Of a stretch of 64,000 bases of DNA, positions 34,709-44,010 are shown piece after piece. This DNA is from Polaribacter sp. SA4-10 (GTDB lineage: Bacteria; Bacteroidota; Bacteroidia; Flavobacteriales; Flavobacteriaceae), in NCBI GenBank assembly GCA_949519155.1, contig CATIQU010000027.1, forward strand, positions 1-64,000, read 5' to 3'. The notes beneath the pieces are model-generated. The model did not search any database. It saw only the letters and a program-made list of their open reading frames with translations, and had not been told where the DNA came from. The position numbers were made by a program, and so were the translations under genes. Each line of letters opens with the position of its first letter. Position 1 is the first letter of the stretch.

Positions 34709-36126
34709 TGATTGGATTGGATAAATACAAAGCTATTTTCCTAATTTTTATCAGCTGTATACTCTACTTATATATTTGCTATTTCTTAGAGAGGACCGAT
34801 TTCAATACATTGCTTTTTGTTTGGATTTCATTATTTAGTTGCTTTTGTTTCCTGATAAAAAGCAAACAACTTACTTTTAAATATTTGGCAGCTATTTCAA
34901 TCCTTTTTAGATTGATTTTACTGTTCCAAATACCCAATTTATCACAAGATTTTTACCGCTTTATTTGGGACGGAAGAATGATTCTCGAAGGACTAAACCC
35001 CTACCTTTCATTACCAGAAAGTTATATTCAACAAGGATTAAAGCCAATATCAGAAGCAGTAACGCTTTATGAAGGCATGGGTGAATTGAACGGAATTCAT
35101 TACACCAATTACCCGCCCATCCATCAAATATGCTTTTTAATTGCAGCCCTTTTTTCGAGTAAAAGCATTCTTGGTTCCGTGATCATTTTAAGAGTCCTCA
35201 TTATTTTTGCAGATGTTGGAATTCTTTACTTTGGAAAGAAGCTATTAAAAAAGCTAAAACTCCCGATTAAAAATATTTTTTGGTATGCTTTGAATCCGTT
35301 CATCATTATTGAAATGACGGGGAACCTCCATTTTGAATCTATCATGTTATTCTTCTTGGTCTGTGCGTTGTACAAGTTATCACAAAAAAAATGGCTCATT
35401 GCAGGGATTTTAATTGCTTGTTCTATTTCCGTAAAACTAATTCCTCTTTTGTTTTTACCGCTTTTTTACCAATGGTTTACAAAACCTATCGACAATGCAA
35501 ACAAATTGAAGCAATCGCATAACAATACGATGGGAAGATTTAACAAGAAAAATTGGATTCCTAAACTCACAGGAATCAGAAATTTAATCTTTTTTTACGC
35601 TATTATTTTCACCACAATAGCAACCCTATTCTTACCTTTCTATACTCCAGAATTAATTCCTAATTATTCAAAGTCAGTTGGTTTGTGGTTTCGAAAATTT
35701 GAATTTAATGCAAGTTTTTATTACCTCTTTCGTGAAATTGGGTACCATTTTAGAGGTTGGAATGAAATCGCAATCATTGGTAAAACTACTCCCATCCTAA
35801 CCTTGCTATTTATAGGATGTCTTACCTTTTTTAGAAAAAACAAGACTATGATTCAACTAATTACTGCACTTTTATTTGGAGGGTGTTTCTATTACTTTAC
35901 GACGACAACAATGCACCCATGGTACTTGGCAACATTGCTAATTTTGAGCGTTTTTACAAAATATCGCTTCCCAATCGTATGGAGTCTCGTCATTATTTTA
36001 AGCTATCAAGCCTATGCAAATAACCCTTGGAAAGAGAATTTCTGGTTTGTAGGATTCGAATATTTTATTGTTTTTTTATATCTAATTTTTGAACTTAAAA
36101 AGAAAAACAACATCCAGTTAACCTAG
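34708..36126 (+). CDS. GT-C-type membrane mannosyltransferase-like protein
   Basis: The 472-residue protein has about ten hydrophobic helices. A first external loop reads LSQDFYRFIWDGRMILEGLNPY, with acidic residues where GT-C enzymes place their catalytic Asp, and FWYALNPFIIIEMTGNLHFESI is a common block in PIG-M or DUF2029-like mannosyltransferases. Such enzymes use polyprenyl-phosphate sugars on the outer face of the membrane. This fits a DPM-like synthase two genes upstream. The sugar and acceptor are inferred only by family. Confidence 0.85.
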   Translation: MIGLDKYKAIFLIFISCILYLYICYFLERTDFNTLLFVWISLFSCFCFLIKSKQLTFKYLAAISILFRLILLFQIPNLSQDFYRFIWDGRMILEGLNPYLSLPESYIQQGLKPISEAVTLYEGMGELNGIHYTNYPPIHQICFLIAALFSSKSILGSVIILRVLIIFADVGILYFGKKLLKKLKLPIKNIFWYALNPFIIIEMTGNLHFESIMLFFLVCALYKLSQKKWLIAGILIACSISVKLIPLLFLPLFYQWFTKPIDNANKLKQSHNNTMGRFNKKNWIPKLTGIRNLIFFYAIIFTTIATLFLPFYTPELIPNYSKSVGLWFRKFEFNASFYYLFREIGYHFRGWNEIAIIGKTTPILTLLFIGCLTFFRKNKTMIQLITALLFGGCFYYFTTTTMHPWYLATLLILSVFTKYRFPIVWSLVIILSYQAYANNPWKENFWFVGFEYFIVFLYLIFELKKKNNIQLT

Positions 36127-36169
36127 ATGTTCATAGTTTTTTGTATTTTACAGACTTATCTATTTTCCA

Positions 36170-37201
36170 ATGAAAAGATTGACTATAAAAGACATCGCTA
36201 AAGAATTCAACGTTTCTATTTCAACCGTTTCCAAAGCACTGAATAACAGTTACGAAATTAGCATTAGCACCAAAGAAAAGATTCAAAAATTTGCAAAAGA
36301 GAATAATTACAAACCCAATTTTAATGCGTTAAGTTTAAAAAATAGACAAACAAAAACGATTGGAATTATTATTCCTAATATGTTGAATTATTTCTTTGCT
36401 CAGGTTTTTAAAGGCATTGAAAAAGTAGCAAATGATCGAGGATATAAAATCATTTCTTGTATTTCCAATGAGTCTTATACCAAAGAAGTAGAAACGATAG
36501 AAATGCTTTCCAACGGAATTATAGATGGTTTTATTCTTTCTTTGGCAGAAGAAACCATTTTGAAAAATGATTTTTCGCATTTGCAAGAAATGATCAATAA
36601 TGATACACCAATTGTAATGTTTGATCGGGTTGCAGATGACATTGATTGTGATAAAGTAATTACGGACGATTTTATCGGTACAGTAAATACAGTGAATCAC
36701 CTTGTAAAAACAGGAAGTAAAAACATTGCTTTTATTTCTACCATTAGCAAATTGAAAATTGGAGAGAAAAGAAAACATGGGTATTTAAAAGGATTGGAAG
36801 AAAATAACATTACGGTAAACAGAAATTTAATTATCGATATTTTAGAGGATGATTACAAAGAATATGAAAATATATTAACCCCTATTTTTGATAACAACAC
36901 CATTGATGCTGTAATTGCTACAGATGAATCTTCGGCAATTGCTGCAATGAAAGTTGCTATTAAAAAAGGATTTAAGGTTCCTCAAAATTTCTCAGTAATT
37001 TCTTTTTCAAACGGTATTTTAGCAAGACACTCAAGTCCAAAAATGACTACGGTAAGTCAGCATGGTGAAATAATGGGTGCCACCGCAGCAGAAATTTTGA
37101 TTGACAAATTAGATAAAAAAATTACGCCTGAGAAACCAAAAACAGTAGTGATAAAAACAAATTTGGTGGAACGAAATTCTACAAAAAAATTCGCCCTTTA
37201 A
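36170..37201 (+). CDS. LacI family transcriptional regulator
   Basis: The 343-residue protein has the LacI helix-turn-helix and hinge at the N-terminus (LTIKDIAKEFNVSISTVSKAL, KENNYKPNFNALSL), followed by a periplasmic-binding-protein-like effector domain (TIGIIIPNMLNYFFAQVFKGIE, AVIATDESSAIAAM). It lies 43 bp after the GT-C gene on the same strand. The effector is probably a sugar or nucleoside. I find no convincing LacI-type palindrome near it, so its targets are unknown. It converges with the nitrilase gene with a four-base overlap. Confidence 0.92.
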   Translation: MKRLTIKDIAKEFNVSISTVSKALNNSYEISISTKEKIQKFAKENNYKPNFNALSLKNRQTKTIGIIIPNMLNYFFAQVFKGIEKVANDRGYKIISCISNESYTKEVETIEMLSNGIIDGFILSLAEETILKNDFSHLQEMINNDTPIVMFDRVADDIDCDKVITDDFIGTVNTVNHLVKTGSKNIAFISTISKLKIGEKRKHGYLKGLEENNITVNRNLIIDILEDDYKEYENILTPIFDNNTIDAVIATDESSAIAAMKVAIKKGFKVPQNFSVISFSNGILARHSSPKMTTVSQHGEIMGATAAEILIDKLDKKITPEKPKTVVIKTNLVERNSTKKFAL

Positions 37202-38154
37202 TCTTCATAAGAAACGGTACTTTGTCGTTCTCTATTTACGGATAGCTTTGTTACATCAGGTCTGGAGTAATGCCCTACACAGTCAAAATTTTGTCGCTCT
37301 TCCAACACCCGATTAAAATCTAAGGTTTTAATAATTAAACCTTCTTTCAACAAAACGGGTACCACCATCCATTCACCATTAGGACCTGCTATACAAGATC
37401 CTCCGTTTGCTAAAACATCAGGTGCATTTTCTAAAATTTTATCTAAATGAGGTGTGTCTTTTGGGAAATCTGATTTTGCCATTAAACTAGAAACTGAAAT
37501 GACAAAAGAACGAGATTCCCTCGCTATAAAACGGGTAATGTCTTTGGTGTTATGATCACTTCCAGGCCAAACAGCGATGTGTAAATTTTCACCCAAACCA
37601 TACAAAGCAGTTCTTGGTAAAGGCATCCAATTTTCCCAACAATTCAAACCACCAACTGTAAAATCTTTTAACGGGTGCACTTGCAAACCATTTCCGTCTC
37701 CTGGCGCCCAAGTTAAACGTTCGTCAAAAGTAGGCTGCAATTTACGATGTACTGACTTTATTTCTCCAGTGGCGTCTACATATACCAAAGAAGCATAAAT
37801 ACTATGCCCTCCCCTATTTTGAGCGCGCTCCATAATTCCTAAATAAATAGCAATATTGTGTTTTTTAGCTAATGTACAAATGCTATCTAGCTCCCCTTTT
37901 TCAATGGTGATCGAATTGCGAACATAATGTGCATGGATTTCTTTTTGAGTTTTAGAATCCCATTCAACACCGTTGGTTAGGGCAATCCAAAAAGGATATC
38001 CGGGTAATAGCGCTTCACCAAAAACAATGAGTTCACAATTTTCTTTTGCCGCATCTAAAATGGATTTCTCAATCTTTTTGATAGTTTTTTCTTTATTCAA
38101 CCAAACTGGTGAAATTTGTGCTAAGGCTACTTTTAATAGGTTATCTGTCATCAT
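37198..38154 (-). CDS. Nitrilase-type carbon-nitrogen hydrolase
   Basis: The 318-residue enzyme shows the full nitrilase triad: Glu in IVFGEALLPGYPFW, Lys in VHRKLQPTFDERLTW and Cys in GGLNCWENWMPL. The GYPFW and NCWEN blocks favour true nitrilases (nitrile to acid) or cyanide-hydratase-like enzymes over amidases. The end of the gene overlaps lacI by four bases, leaving no room for a terminator. Natural substrate unknown. Confidence 0.92.
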   Translation of the reverse strand: MMTDNLLKVALAQISPVWLNKEKTIKKIEKSILDAAKENCELIVFGEALLPGYPFWIALTNGVEWDSKTQKEIHAHYVRNSITIEKGELDSICTLAKKHNIAIYLGIMERAQNRGGHSIYASLVYVDATGEIKSVHRKLQPTFDERLTWAPGDGNGLQVHPLKDFTVGGLNCWENWMPLPRTALYGLGENLHIAVWPGSDHNTKDITRFIARESRSFVISVSSLMAKSDFPKDTPHLDKILENAPDVLANGGSCIAGPNGEWMVVPVLLKEGLIIKTLDFNRVLEERQNFDCVGHYSRPDVTKLSVNRERQSTVSYED

Positions 38155-38216
38155 CTATTTGTTAAATCACTATGAATACTTGTAATTCTTGCTGTGTAAC
38201 TTTTCAAAATAATTAA

Positions 38217-39014
38217 TTAAAATTTCACTTTTACTGAAACGACCAAGCCTTCATTGGCTCTTACATTAAAAACAGTTTCATCATCAAAAATTAAATATTG
38301 TCCTTTTATACCGACCAACATCCCTGTATAATGAAGTGTTTTCTTTAGGTTTAAACTTTTTGGTTTCTCTGGGTATTTTATCACTGGAAAATTTAACTTA
38401 GTTTCTTTGTTGTTTTCTATAAAATAGGCTTTAGCTTCGTCTGGAATATATTGCTTCAGTTTATCTCTCCACTCGAGAAGACTTTCATCAACATTCTCAT
38501 TCTTTAGCATTTTTCGCCAATTGGTTTTGTCAGCCACATAAGCTTTTAAAGCTACTTCTGTAATTCCGGCTAAATATCTATTAGGTACCTCAACAATTTC
38601 AATAGCTTCATGTGCCCCCTGATCTATCCAGCGTGTAGGAACTTGCTGTTTTCTAGTAACTCCCACTTTTACATTGCTTGAGTTTGCCAAATACACAATA
38701 TGTGGTTTTAGTTGTACGCTTTTTTCGTAGGCCAAATTTCGATCTTCTATCCCTAAATGTGCTGTGCTTAATTCGGGTCTCATAATCCAATCTCCAGCAT
38801 TTGGAGTATCAAAAAAACATGATTTACAGAAACCCTGCCTGTACGTTTCTTTTTCTAAATGACAATTTAAGCATTCATAGGTCACAAAATCAAGCGTAAT
38901 GGTTGTATTTAGCAATTGATTCATATTTATGAAATCATCATTCATGTCCAGGTAGTACTGAATTTCATCTGAATTCTCGGTCATCATTTTTTTTAAAACT
39001 CCTTGATAGATCAT
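38217..39014 (-). CDS. DUF2797 family protein with zinc-finger-like cysteines
   Basis: The 265-residue protein has two CxxC pairs near residue 50 (YECLNCHLE, GFCKSCFFD) typical of DUF2797, followed by the block VYLANSSNVKVGVTRK and RWIDQGAHEAI, which in this family looks like a degenerate GIY-YIG region. The C-terminus has LVGIKGQYLIFDDETVFNVRA. Function is unknown; nucleic-acid binding is a reasonable inference. It is divergent from the GH3-family gene. Confidence 0.87.
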   Translation of the reverse strand: MIYQGVLKKMMTENSDEIQYYLDMNDDFINMNQLLNTTITLDFVTYECLNCHLEKETYRQGFCKSCFFDTPNAGDWIMRPELSTAHLGIEDRNLAYEKSVQLKPHIVYLANSSNVKVGVTRKQQVPTRWIDQGAHEAIEIVEVPNRYLAGITEVALKAYVADKTNWRKMLKNENVDESLLEWRDKLKQYIPDEAKAYFIENNKETKLNFPVIKYPEKPKSLNLKKTLHYTGMLVGIKGQYLIFDDETVFNVRANEGLVVSVKVKF

Positions 39015-39096
39015 ATAAAAGATTTTGTTACTTTAGAGGAAGATTTCTTGCCTTGTGTAAATAAGAAATAGCACCAAACAAACTTACAAAAATTCT

Positions 39097-40605
39097 ATGG
39101 CGTTTCAGATTATCAATTCTATAATATCTTGGTTTTTAAAGAAACGGAAACACCAAATTGAGCTGTTTATGAAATATCCTAACGACATTCAAGAAGAGCT
39201 GTTACTAAAGCTCGTAAATACAGCTAAGAATACTGAATTTGGAGTAGAAAAAGAATTTGCTACCATTAAAAAATACACAGATTTTAATAAAAAAGTACCT
39301 ATACAGCAATATGAAACTTTCGAGCCTTTAATTGAACGTTGTAGAAAAGGAGTCCAAAATTTATTCTGGCCAACCCCGATAATATGGTTTGCAAAAAGTA
39401 GCGGTACCACCAACGCAAAAAGTAAATTTATTCCTGTTTCTAATGATGCTTTAGAATATTGTCACTTAAAAGCTGGAAAAGATATGTTGTGTTTATACAT
39501 AAACAACAATTCCAAGACACAACTTTTTACGGGCAAAGGTTTGCGATTGGGGGGAAGTTCGGAAGTCTATCAAGACAACGGTTCTCACTTTGGAGATTTG
39601 TCTGCAATTATTACAGAAAACTTACCTTTTTGGGCAGATTTTAGTTCAGCACCAAGTCAGCAAGTCGTATTAATGGCAGAATGGGAAACTAAAATGGAAG
39701 CCATTGTCAATGAAACCATCCACGAGAACATAACCAGTTTGGTAGGAGTTCCTTCTTGGATGTTGGTCTTATTGAATCGGGTTTTAGAAAAAACAGGAAA
39801 AGAGAACATCTTGGAAGTTTGGCCTAACTTAGAAGTCTATTTTCACGGTGGAGTTAACTTTAACCCTTATAGAGAACAATACAAAAAGTTGATTCCAAAA
39901 GCCGATTTTAACTATTATGAAATCTATAATGCTTCTGAAGGTTTTTTTGCGATTCAAGATAAACAGGGATCTAAAGAGTTATTGTTAATGTTGGATTATG
40001 GAATTTTTTATGAGTTCATACCAATGGAAAATTATAAAGGAGAACAATCCACTGCCATCCCATTGTCTAAAGTAGAAAAAGGAATTAATTATGCCATTTT
40101 AATCACGACAAATGGTGGATTATGGCGCTATTTAATTGGAGATACGGTAAAATTTACATCCACAGATCCGTATCGAATTAAAATTACAGGACGCACAAAA
40201 CACCACATCAATGTTTTTGGTGAAGAATTAATTATTGAAAATGCAGAAGAAGCTTTGCACATAGCTTGTGAGGAAACAAATGCTACCATTTCTGAATATA
40301 CCGTTGGACCTATTTTTATGGAAGGCAAAGAAAAAGGGGGGCATGAGTGGATTATTGAATTTACCAAAGCGCCAGAAATTATGGGCTATTTCACGGAAGT
40401 TTTAGACAATGCTTTAAAAGCAATCAACTCCGATTATGAAGCAAAACGCTATTTAAACATGACCTTAATGATGCCCAAAATTCACAAAGCTAAAAAAGGG
40501 TTGTTCTATAGCTGGCTGAAGAAAAAAAACAAATTAGGTGGCCAACATAAAGTACCCAGATTGTCGAATTCGAGAGCGTTTGTAGAGGAATTATTGGAAT
40601 TATAA
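39097..40605 (+). CDS. GH3 auxin-responsive promoter family protein (acyl-adenylate-forming)
   Basis: The 502-residue protein belongs to the GH3 family, named for plant acyl-acid amido synthetases that adenylate a carboxylate and join it to an amino acid. The ATP-binding motif is visible in WFAKSSGTTNAKSKFIPVS near residue 100. YYEIYNASEGFFAIQD and LWRYLIGDTVKFTSTDPYRI form further nucleotide contacts, and KITGRTKHHINVFGEELI is the hinge. Bacterial GH3 proteins are common in Bacteroidota, but their substrates are mostly unknown. It is monocistronic. Confidence 0.93.
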   Translation: MAFQIINSIISWFLKKRKHQIELFMKYPNDIQEELLLKLVNTAKNTEFGVEKEFATIKKYTDFNKKVPIQQYETFEPLIERCRKGVQNLFWPTPIIWFAKSSGTTNAKSKFIPVSNDALEYCHLKAGKDMLCLYINNNSKTQLFTGKGLRLGGSSEVYQDNGSHFGDLSAIITENLPFWADFSSAPSQQVVLMAEWETKMEAIVNETIHENITSLVGVPSWMLVLLNRVLEKTGKENILEVWPNLEVYFHGGVNFNPYREQYKKLIPKADFNYYEIYNASEGFFAIQDKQGSKELLLMLDYGIFYEFIPMENYKGEQSTAIPLSKVEKGINYAILITTNGGLWRYLIGDTVKFTSTDPYRIKITGRTKHHINVFGEELIIENAEEALHIACEETNATISEYTVGPIFMEGKEKGGHEWIIEFTKAPEIMGYFTEVLDNALKAINSDYEAKRYLNMTLMMPKIHKAKKGLFYSWLKKKNKLGGQHKVPRLSNSRAFVEELLEL

Positions 40606-40696
40606 TCAGGAATTCTTTCTAGGAGAAAAATATTTTTTTTATTGAAAGAAACAATTTAATATTTCTTGTCTTAGTTGCACTCGGAATTGTTCTTTA

Positions 40697-41674
40697 TTAA
40701 ATCTTACGCTCTACAACGTACCCAATCATTTTTAGCAAAGAGGTTTTGTATTCTGAGGTTGGGTAATTGTCTAAAATGGCAATGGCTTTGCGTTTGTACT
40801 CCTCCATTTTAAGAGTAGTATATTCAATTCCGCCATTACTTTTTACAAAAGTGATGATTTCTTTCACACGTTTTTTATCCTTGTTGTGTTTTTTGATGGA
40901 ATTGATCAACCAAGATTTTTCTTTTTTAGAACAGTTATTTAAGGTGTAAATTAAAGGCAACGTCATTTTTTGCTCTTTGATATCAATCCCAGTAGGCTTG
41001 CCAATTTTGGCATCTGAATAATCAAATAAATCATCTTTTATCTGAAAAGCAATCCCAATATATTCTCCAAATTTTCTCATTTGGTGAATTTTTTCTTGAC
41101 TTACGCCAACTGATGCTGCGCCAATCCCACAGCAAGCAGCAATAAGAGTGGCTGTTTTTTTACGGATAATGTCAAAATAAACGTCTTCGGTAATGTCTAA
41201 TTTTCGGGCTTTTTCTATTTGCAACAATTCGCCTTCACTCATTTCACGAACGGCAATGGAAATCAATTTTAATAAATCGAAATCTTCATTATCAATAGAC
41301 AACAACAATCCTTTCGACAATAAAAAATCGCCAACAAGTACAGCGATTTTATTTTTCCAAAGGGCATTTATAGAGAAGAATCCGCGCCTTCTATTGCTAT
41401 CATCTACCACATCATCATGCACCAAAGTAGCGGTATGAATTAATTCTACAACAGAAGCACCTCGATAAGTACGTTCATCAAAACCACCATTAGAAACCAT
41501 TTTTGCCACTAAAAAAACAAACATCGGACGCATTTGTTTTCCTTTTCTTCGAACAATATAATAGGTAATTCTGTTTAAAAGCGGAACTTTAGAAAGCATC
41601 GCATCTTTGAACTTTTCTTCAAAGAGTTCCATTTCAGATAAAATGGGCAGTTTAATTTGCTCAACTGTATTCAT
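40697..41674 (-). CDS. Polyprenyl diphosphate synthase
   Basis: The 325-residue trans-prenyltransferase has both aspartate-rich motifs, LVHDDVVDDSNRRRG (first) and FQIKDDLFDYSD (second), plus GKQMRPMFVFL. It is probably the long-chain enzyme (octaprenyl or similar) for menaquinone side chains. I choose the ATG at 41674, giving MNTVEQIKLPIL: a consensus -7 element lies five bases before it, while the longer ATG at 41701 is upstream of that element. Confidence 0.94.
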   Translation of the reverse strand: MNTVEQIKLPILSEMELFEEKFKDAMLSKVPLLNRITYYIVRRKGKQMRPMFVFLVAKMVSNGGFDERTYRGASVVELIHTATLVHDDVVDDSNRRRGFFSINALWKNKIAVLVGDFLLSKGLLLSIDNEDFDLLKLISIAVREMSEGELLQIEKARKLDITEDVYFDIIRKKTATLIAACCGIGAASVGVSQEKIHQMRKFGEYIGIAFQIKDDLFDYSDAKIGKPTGIDIKEQKMTLPLIYTLNNCSKKEKSWLINSIKKHNKDKKRVKEIITFVKSNGGIEYTTLKMEEYKRKAIAILDNYPTSEYKTSLLKMIGYVVERKI

Positions 41675-41679
41675 GTACA

Positions 41680-41687
41680 CAAAATTA
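41680..41687 (-). promoter_or_regulatory. -7 promoter element deciding the polyprenyl synthase start
   Basis: The minus strand reads TAATTTTG, an exact TAnnTTTG match with five bases before the ATG at 41674. It supports a leaderless mRNA and the shorter start. Confidence 0.6.
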
Positions 41688-41700
41688 CGAAATTTAAACA

Positions 41701-41733
41701 AGACCTGACTGGTTTTTAAAACCTGTCAGGTCT
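41701..41733. repeat. 33-bp near-perfect palindrome in rlmN-prenyl synthase gap
   Basis: Reading inward from both ends, 15 of 16 base pairs match (arms AGACCTGAC and GTCAGGTCT, inner GGTTTT/AAAACC, one T-T mismatch). It is 10 bases after the rlmN stop on the transcribed strand. It lacks a proper T tail, so it looks more like a REP-type dispersed palindrome than a plain terminator, though it could act as one. Confidence 0.8.
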
Positions 41734-41742
41734 ATAATTTGA

Positions 41743-42780
41743 TTACGATTTATTGGCCAATTGACCACAAGCAGCATCGATATCTTTTCCTCTAGAACGA
41801 CGCACATTTACAGTAATGTCATGCATTTCCAAATTCGAAATATAATTATTGATTGCCGAAGAGCTTGCTTGCTGAAACTCCCCGTCATCAATAGGGTTGT
41901 ATTCTATTAAGTTGACTTTACAAGGCACATAACCACAAAATTTTACCAACGCTTGAATGTCTTCTTTGCGATCGTTAATTCCTTTCCAAACAATATATTC
42001 ATAGGTAATGGTGCGCTCCGTTTTTTCATACCAATATTCCAAAGACTCTCTTAAATCATCTAAAGGAAAATTCGTGTTAAAAGGCATAATTGAAGTTCTT
42101 ACTTCGTCTATTGCAGAGTGTAACGAGACGGCTAAATTAAATTTCACCTCATCATCCGCCATTTTTTTGATAATTTTTGGCACGCCAGAAGTGGATACGG
42201 TAATTCTTTTTGGAGACATTCCTAAACCTTCTGGTGATGTGATTTTTTCGATGGATTTGATTACATTATTGTAGTTCATCAAAGGTTCTCCCATACCCAT
42301 AAAGACAATGTTAGACAACTTGTGATTGTGATACAAACGACTTTGCTTATCTATAGCAACTACTTGATCGTAAATTTCATCTGGATTCAAATTTCGCATT
42401 CTTTTTAAACGAGAAGTTGCACAAAATTTGCAATCTAAACTACACCCTACTTGGCTAGAAACACAAGCTGTTGTTCTTTTTGGTGTGGGTATTAAAACCG
42501 ACTCTACAATAAAACCATCGTGTAATTTTATACCGTTTTTAATGGTACCATCTTTACTTCTTTGCATCGAATCAACCTTTATATGATTGATGACAAAGTT
42601 TTCTTCTAACATTGCTCTGGTCGCTTTAGAAACATTGGTCATGTCTTCAAAAGTGTGAGATGCTTTACTCCACAACCATTCATACACTTGATTTCCACGA
42701 AATGCTTTATCGCCATTTTCAACAAAAAAATCTCTTAATGCTTCTTTTGTTAATGCTCTGATGTCTTTCTTTTTATTCAA
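41743..42780 (-). CDS. rlmN: 23S rRNA (adenine2503-C2)-methyltransferase
   Basis: The 345-residue radical-SAM enzyme methylates A2503 of 23S rRNA and A37 of some tRNAs. The CxxxCxxC cluster motif is in VGCSLDCKFCATS, the substrate cysteine near the end is in DIDAACGQLANKS, and SNIVFMGMGEPLMNYNNV and RITVSTSGVPKII are strong family blocks. Expressed from its own promoter between the queA terminator and the start. Confidence 0.97.
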   Translation of the reverse strand: MNKKKDIRALTKEALRDFFVENGDKAFRGNQVYEWLWSKASHTFEDMTNVSKATRAMLEENFVINHIKVDSMQRSKDGTIKNGIKLHDGFIVESVLIPTPKRTTACVSSQVGCSLDCKFCATSRLKRMRNLNPDEIYDQVVAIDKQSRLYHNHKLSNIVFMGMGEPLMNYNNVIKSIEKITSPEGLGMSPKRITVSTSGVPKIIKKMADDEVKFNLAVSLHSAIDEVRTSIMPFNTNFPLDDLRESLEYWYEKTERTITYEYIVWKGINDRKEDIQALVKFCGYVPCKVNLIEYNPIDDGEFQQASSSAINNYISNLEMHDITVNVRRSRGKDIDAACGQLANKS

Positions 42781-42817
42781 TGTAAAATGGTTAAAAGGTT
42801 AAAAAATAGAACTGTTG

Positions 42818-42825
42818 CAAAAATA
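42818..42825 (-). promoter_or_regulatory. -7 promoter element for rlmN
   Basis: The minus strand reads TATTTTTG (TAnnTTTG exact), 37 bases before the ATG at 42780 and directly downstream of the queA terminator. Confidence 0.55.
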
Positions 42826-42832
42826 TGCATAA

Positions 42833-42865
42833 AAAAACTGGTACTTAAATGAAGTACCAGTTTTT
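42833..42865 (-). terminator. Rho-independent terminator after queA
   Basis: A perfect 14-bp stem (AAAAACTGGTACTT / AAGTACCAGTTTTT) closes a five-base loop and is followed by T on the minus strand, 22 bases after the queA stop. Confidence 0.92.
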
Positions 42866-42887
42866 AATTGTTGAATTGCTGAATATC

Positions 42888-43937
42888 TTAGATAATCAAC
42901 ATGGCATCACCATAAGCATAGAACTTATACTTTTCTTTGATGGCAACTTTATAAGCTTCCATTATTAAATCATACCCTCCAAAAGCGGCAACAGACATTA
43001 ATAAAGTAGATTTTGGTTTGTGAAAGTTTGAAATCATGCTGTTTGCAATACTAAACTCGTGAGGAGGAAAAAGAAATTTATTCGTCCAACCTGTAAATGG
43101 GTTTAATTGTTGACTTGCTGAAACTGAAGACTCTACAGTTCTCATAACGGTGGTTCCTACTGCACAAATTCTTCTTTTTTCTATTTTAGCGGTATTTATT
43201 TTATCTGCAGAATTTGGAGAAATAACAATTTGTTCAGAATCCATTTTATGCTTCGATAAATCTTCTACCTCAACCGGTGCAAAAGTCCCCAAACCAACAT
43301 GTAATGTTGTTTCTGCAAATTCGACACCTTTAATTTCTAAACGTTTTAACAAGTGTTTGGAAAAATGCAGTCCTGCTGATGGTGCAGCTACCGCTCCTTC
43401 GTTTTTTGCGAAAATAGTTTGATATCTTTCTTTGTCTAATTCTTCTACGTCTCTACCGATTAATTTTGGCAAAGGTGTTTCTCCTAATTCCAATAATTTT
43501 GCTCTAAACTCTTCGTAACTTCCATCAAATAAGAAACGCAATGTTCTTCCTCTAGAAGTTGTATTGTCGATTACTTCAGCAACTAAACTATCGTCTTCTC
43601 CAAAAAACAATTTGTTTCCGATTCTGATTTTTCTTGCTGGATCTACCAATACATCCCATAATCTGTTCTCAGCATTTAGTTCTCTTAATAAGAAAACTTC
43701 AATTCTTGCACCTGTTTTTTCTTTATTACCATACATTCTGGCAGGAAAAACCTTGGTATCATTCAATATCATTACATCACCTTCTTCAAAGTAATCTATA
43801 ACGTCTTTGAAAAGTTTGTGCTCTATAGTACCTTCTTTTCTATTCACCACCATCAAACGAGATTCATCTCGATGATTTGCTGGATATTTTGAAATTAATT
43901 CTTCTGGTAATTCGAATTCGAACTGGGATAGTTTCAT
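42888..43937 (-). CDS. queA: S-adenosylmethionine:tRNA ribosyltransferase-isomerase
   Basis: The 349-residue enzyme makes epoxyqueuosine in tRNA. Family blocks include [19 protein letters not shown] at the start, [36 protein letters not shown] and [15 protein letters not shown] use the ATG at 43937, not 43964: the latter overlaps a consensus -7 element, and family members begin at MKLS. It sits between aroA and rlmN on the same strand but has its own promoter and terminator. Confidence 0.96.
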   Translation of the reverse strand: MKLSQFEFELPEELISKYPANHRDESRLMVVNRKEGTIEHKLFKDVIDYFEEGDVMILNDTKVFPARMYGNKEKTGARIEVFLLRELNAENRLWDVLVDPARKIRIGNKLFFGEDDSLVAEVIDNTTSRGRTLRFLFDGSYEEFRAKLLELGETPLPKLIGRDVEELDKERYQTIFAKNEGAVAAPSAGLHFSKHLLKRLEIKGVEFAETTLHVGLGTFAPVEVEDLSKHKMDSEQIVISPNSADKINTAKIEKRRICAVGTTVMRTVESSVSASQQLNPFTGWTNKFLFPPHEFSIANSMISNFHKPKSTLLMSVAAFGGYDLIMEAYKVAIKEKYKFYAYGDAMLII

Positions 43938-43961
43938 AAGTTTTGTTTGTTCTAAAGGCGG

Positions 43962-43969
43962 CAAAGATA
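43962..43969 (-). promoter_or_regulatory. -7 promoter element for queA
   Basis: The minus strand reads TATCTTTG (exact consensus), 24 bases before the ATG at 43937. It overlaps the alternative ATG at 43964 and so argues against it. Confidence 0.6.
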
Positions 43970-44010
43970 CGATATAGGAATAGGCGTTGTCAAGTGTTTC
44001 CCTGTTTAAT

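Noticed and set aside
28250-36126. Polysaccharide utilisation locus built on the GH113-like enzyme and LacI regulator
   Set aside because: There is no SusC/SusD pair, no second glycosidase and no sugar transporter; the GH113-like gene also points away from the cluster.
36127-36169. LacI operator upstream of its own gene
   Set aside because: I looked for a central-CG palindrome of LacI type in the 43-base gap and nearby and found none convincing.
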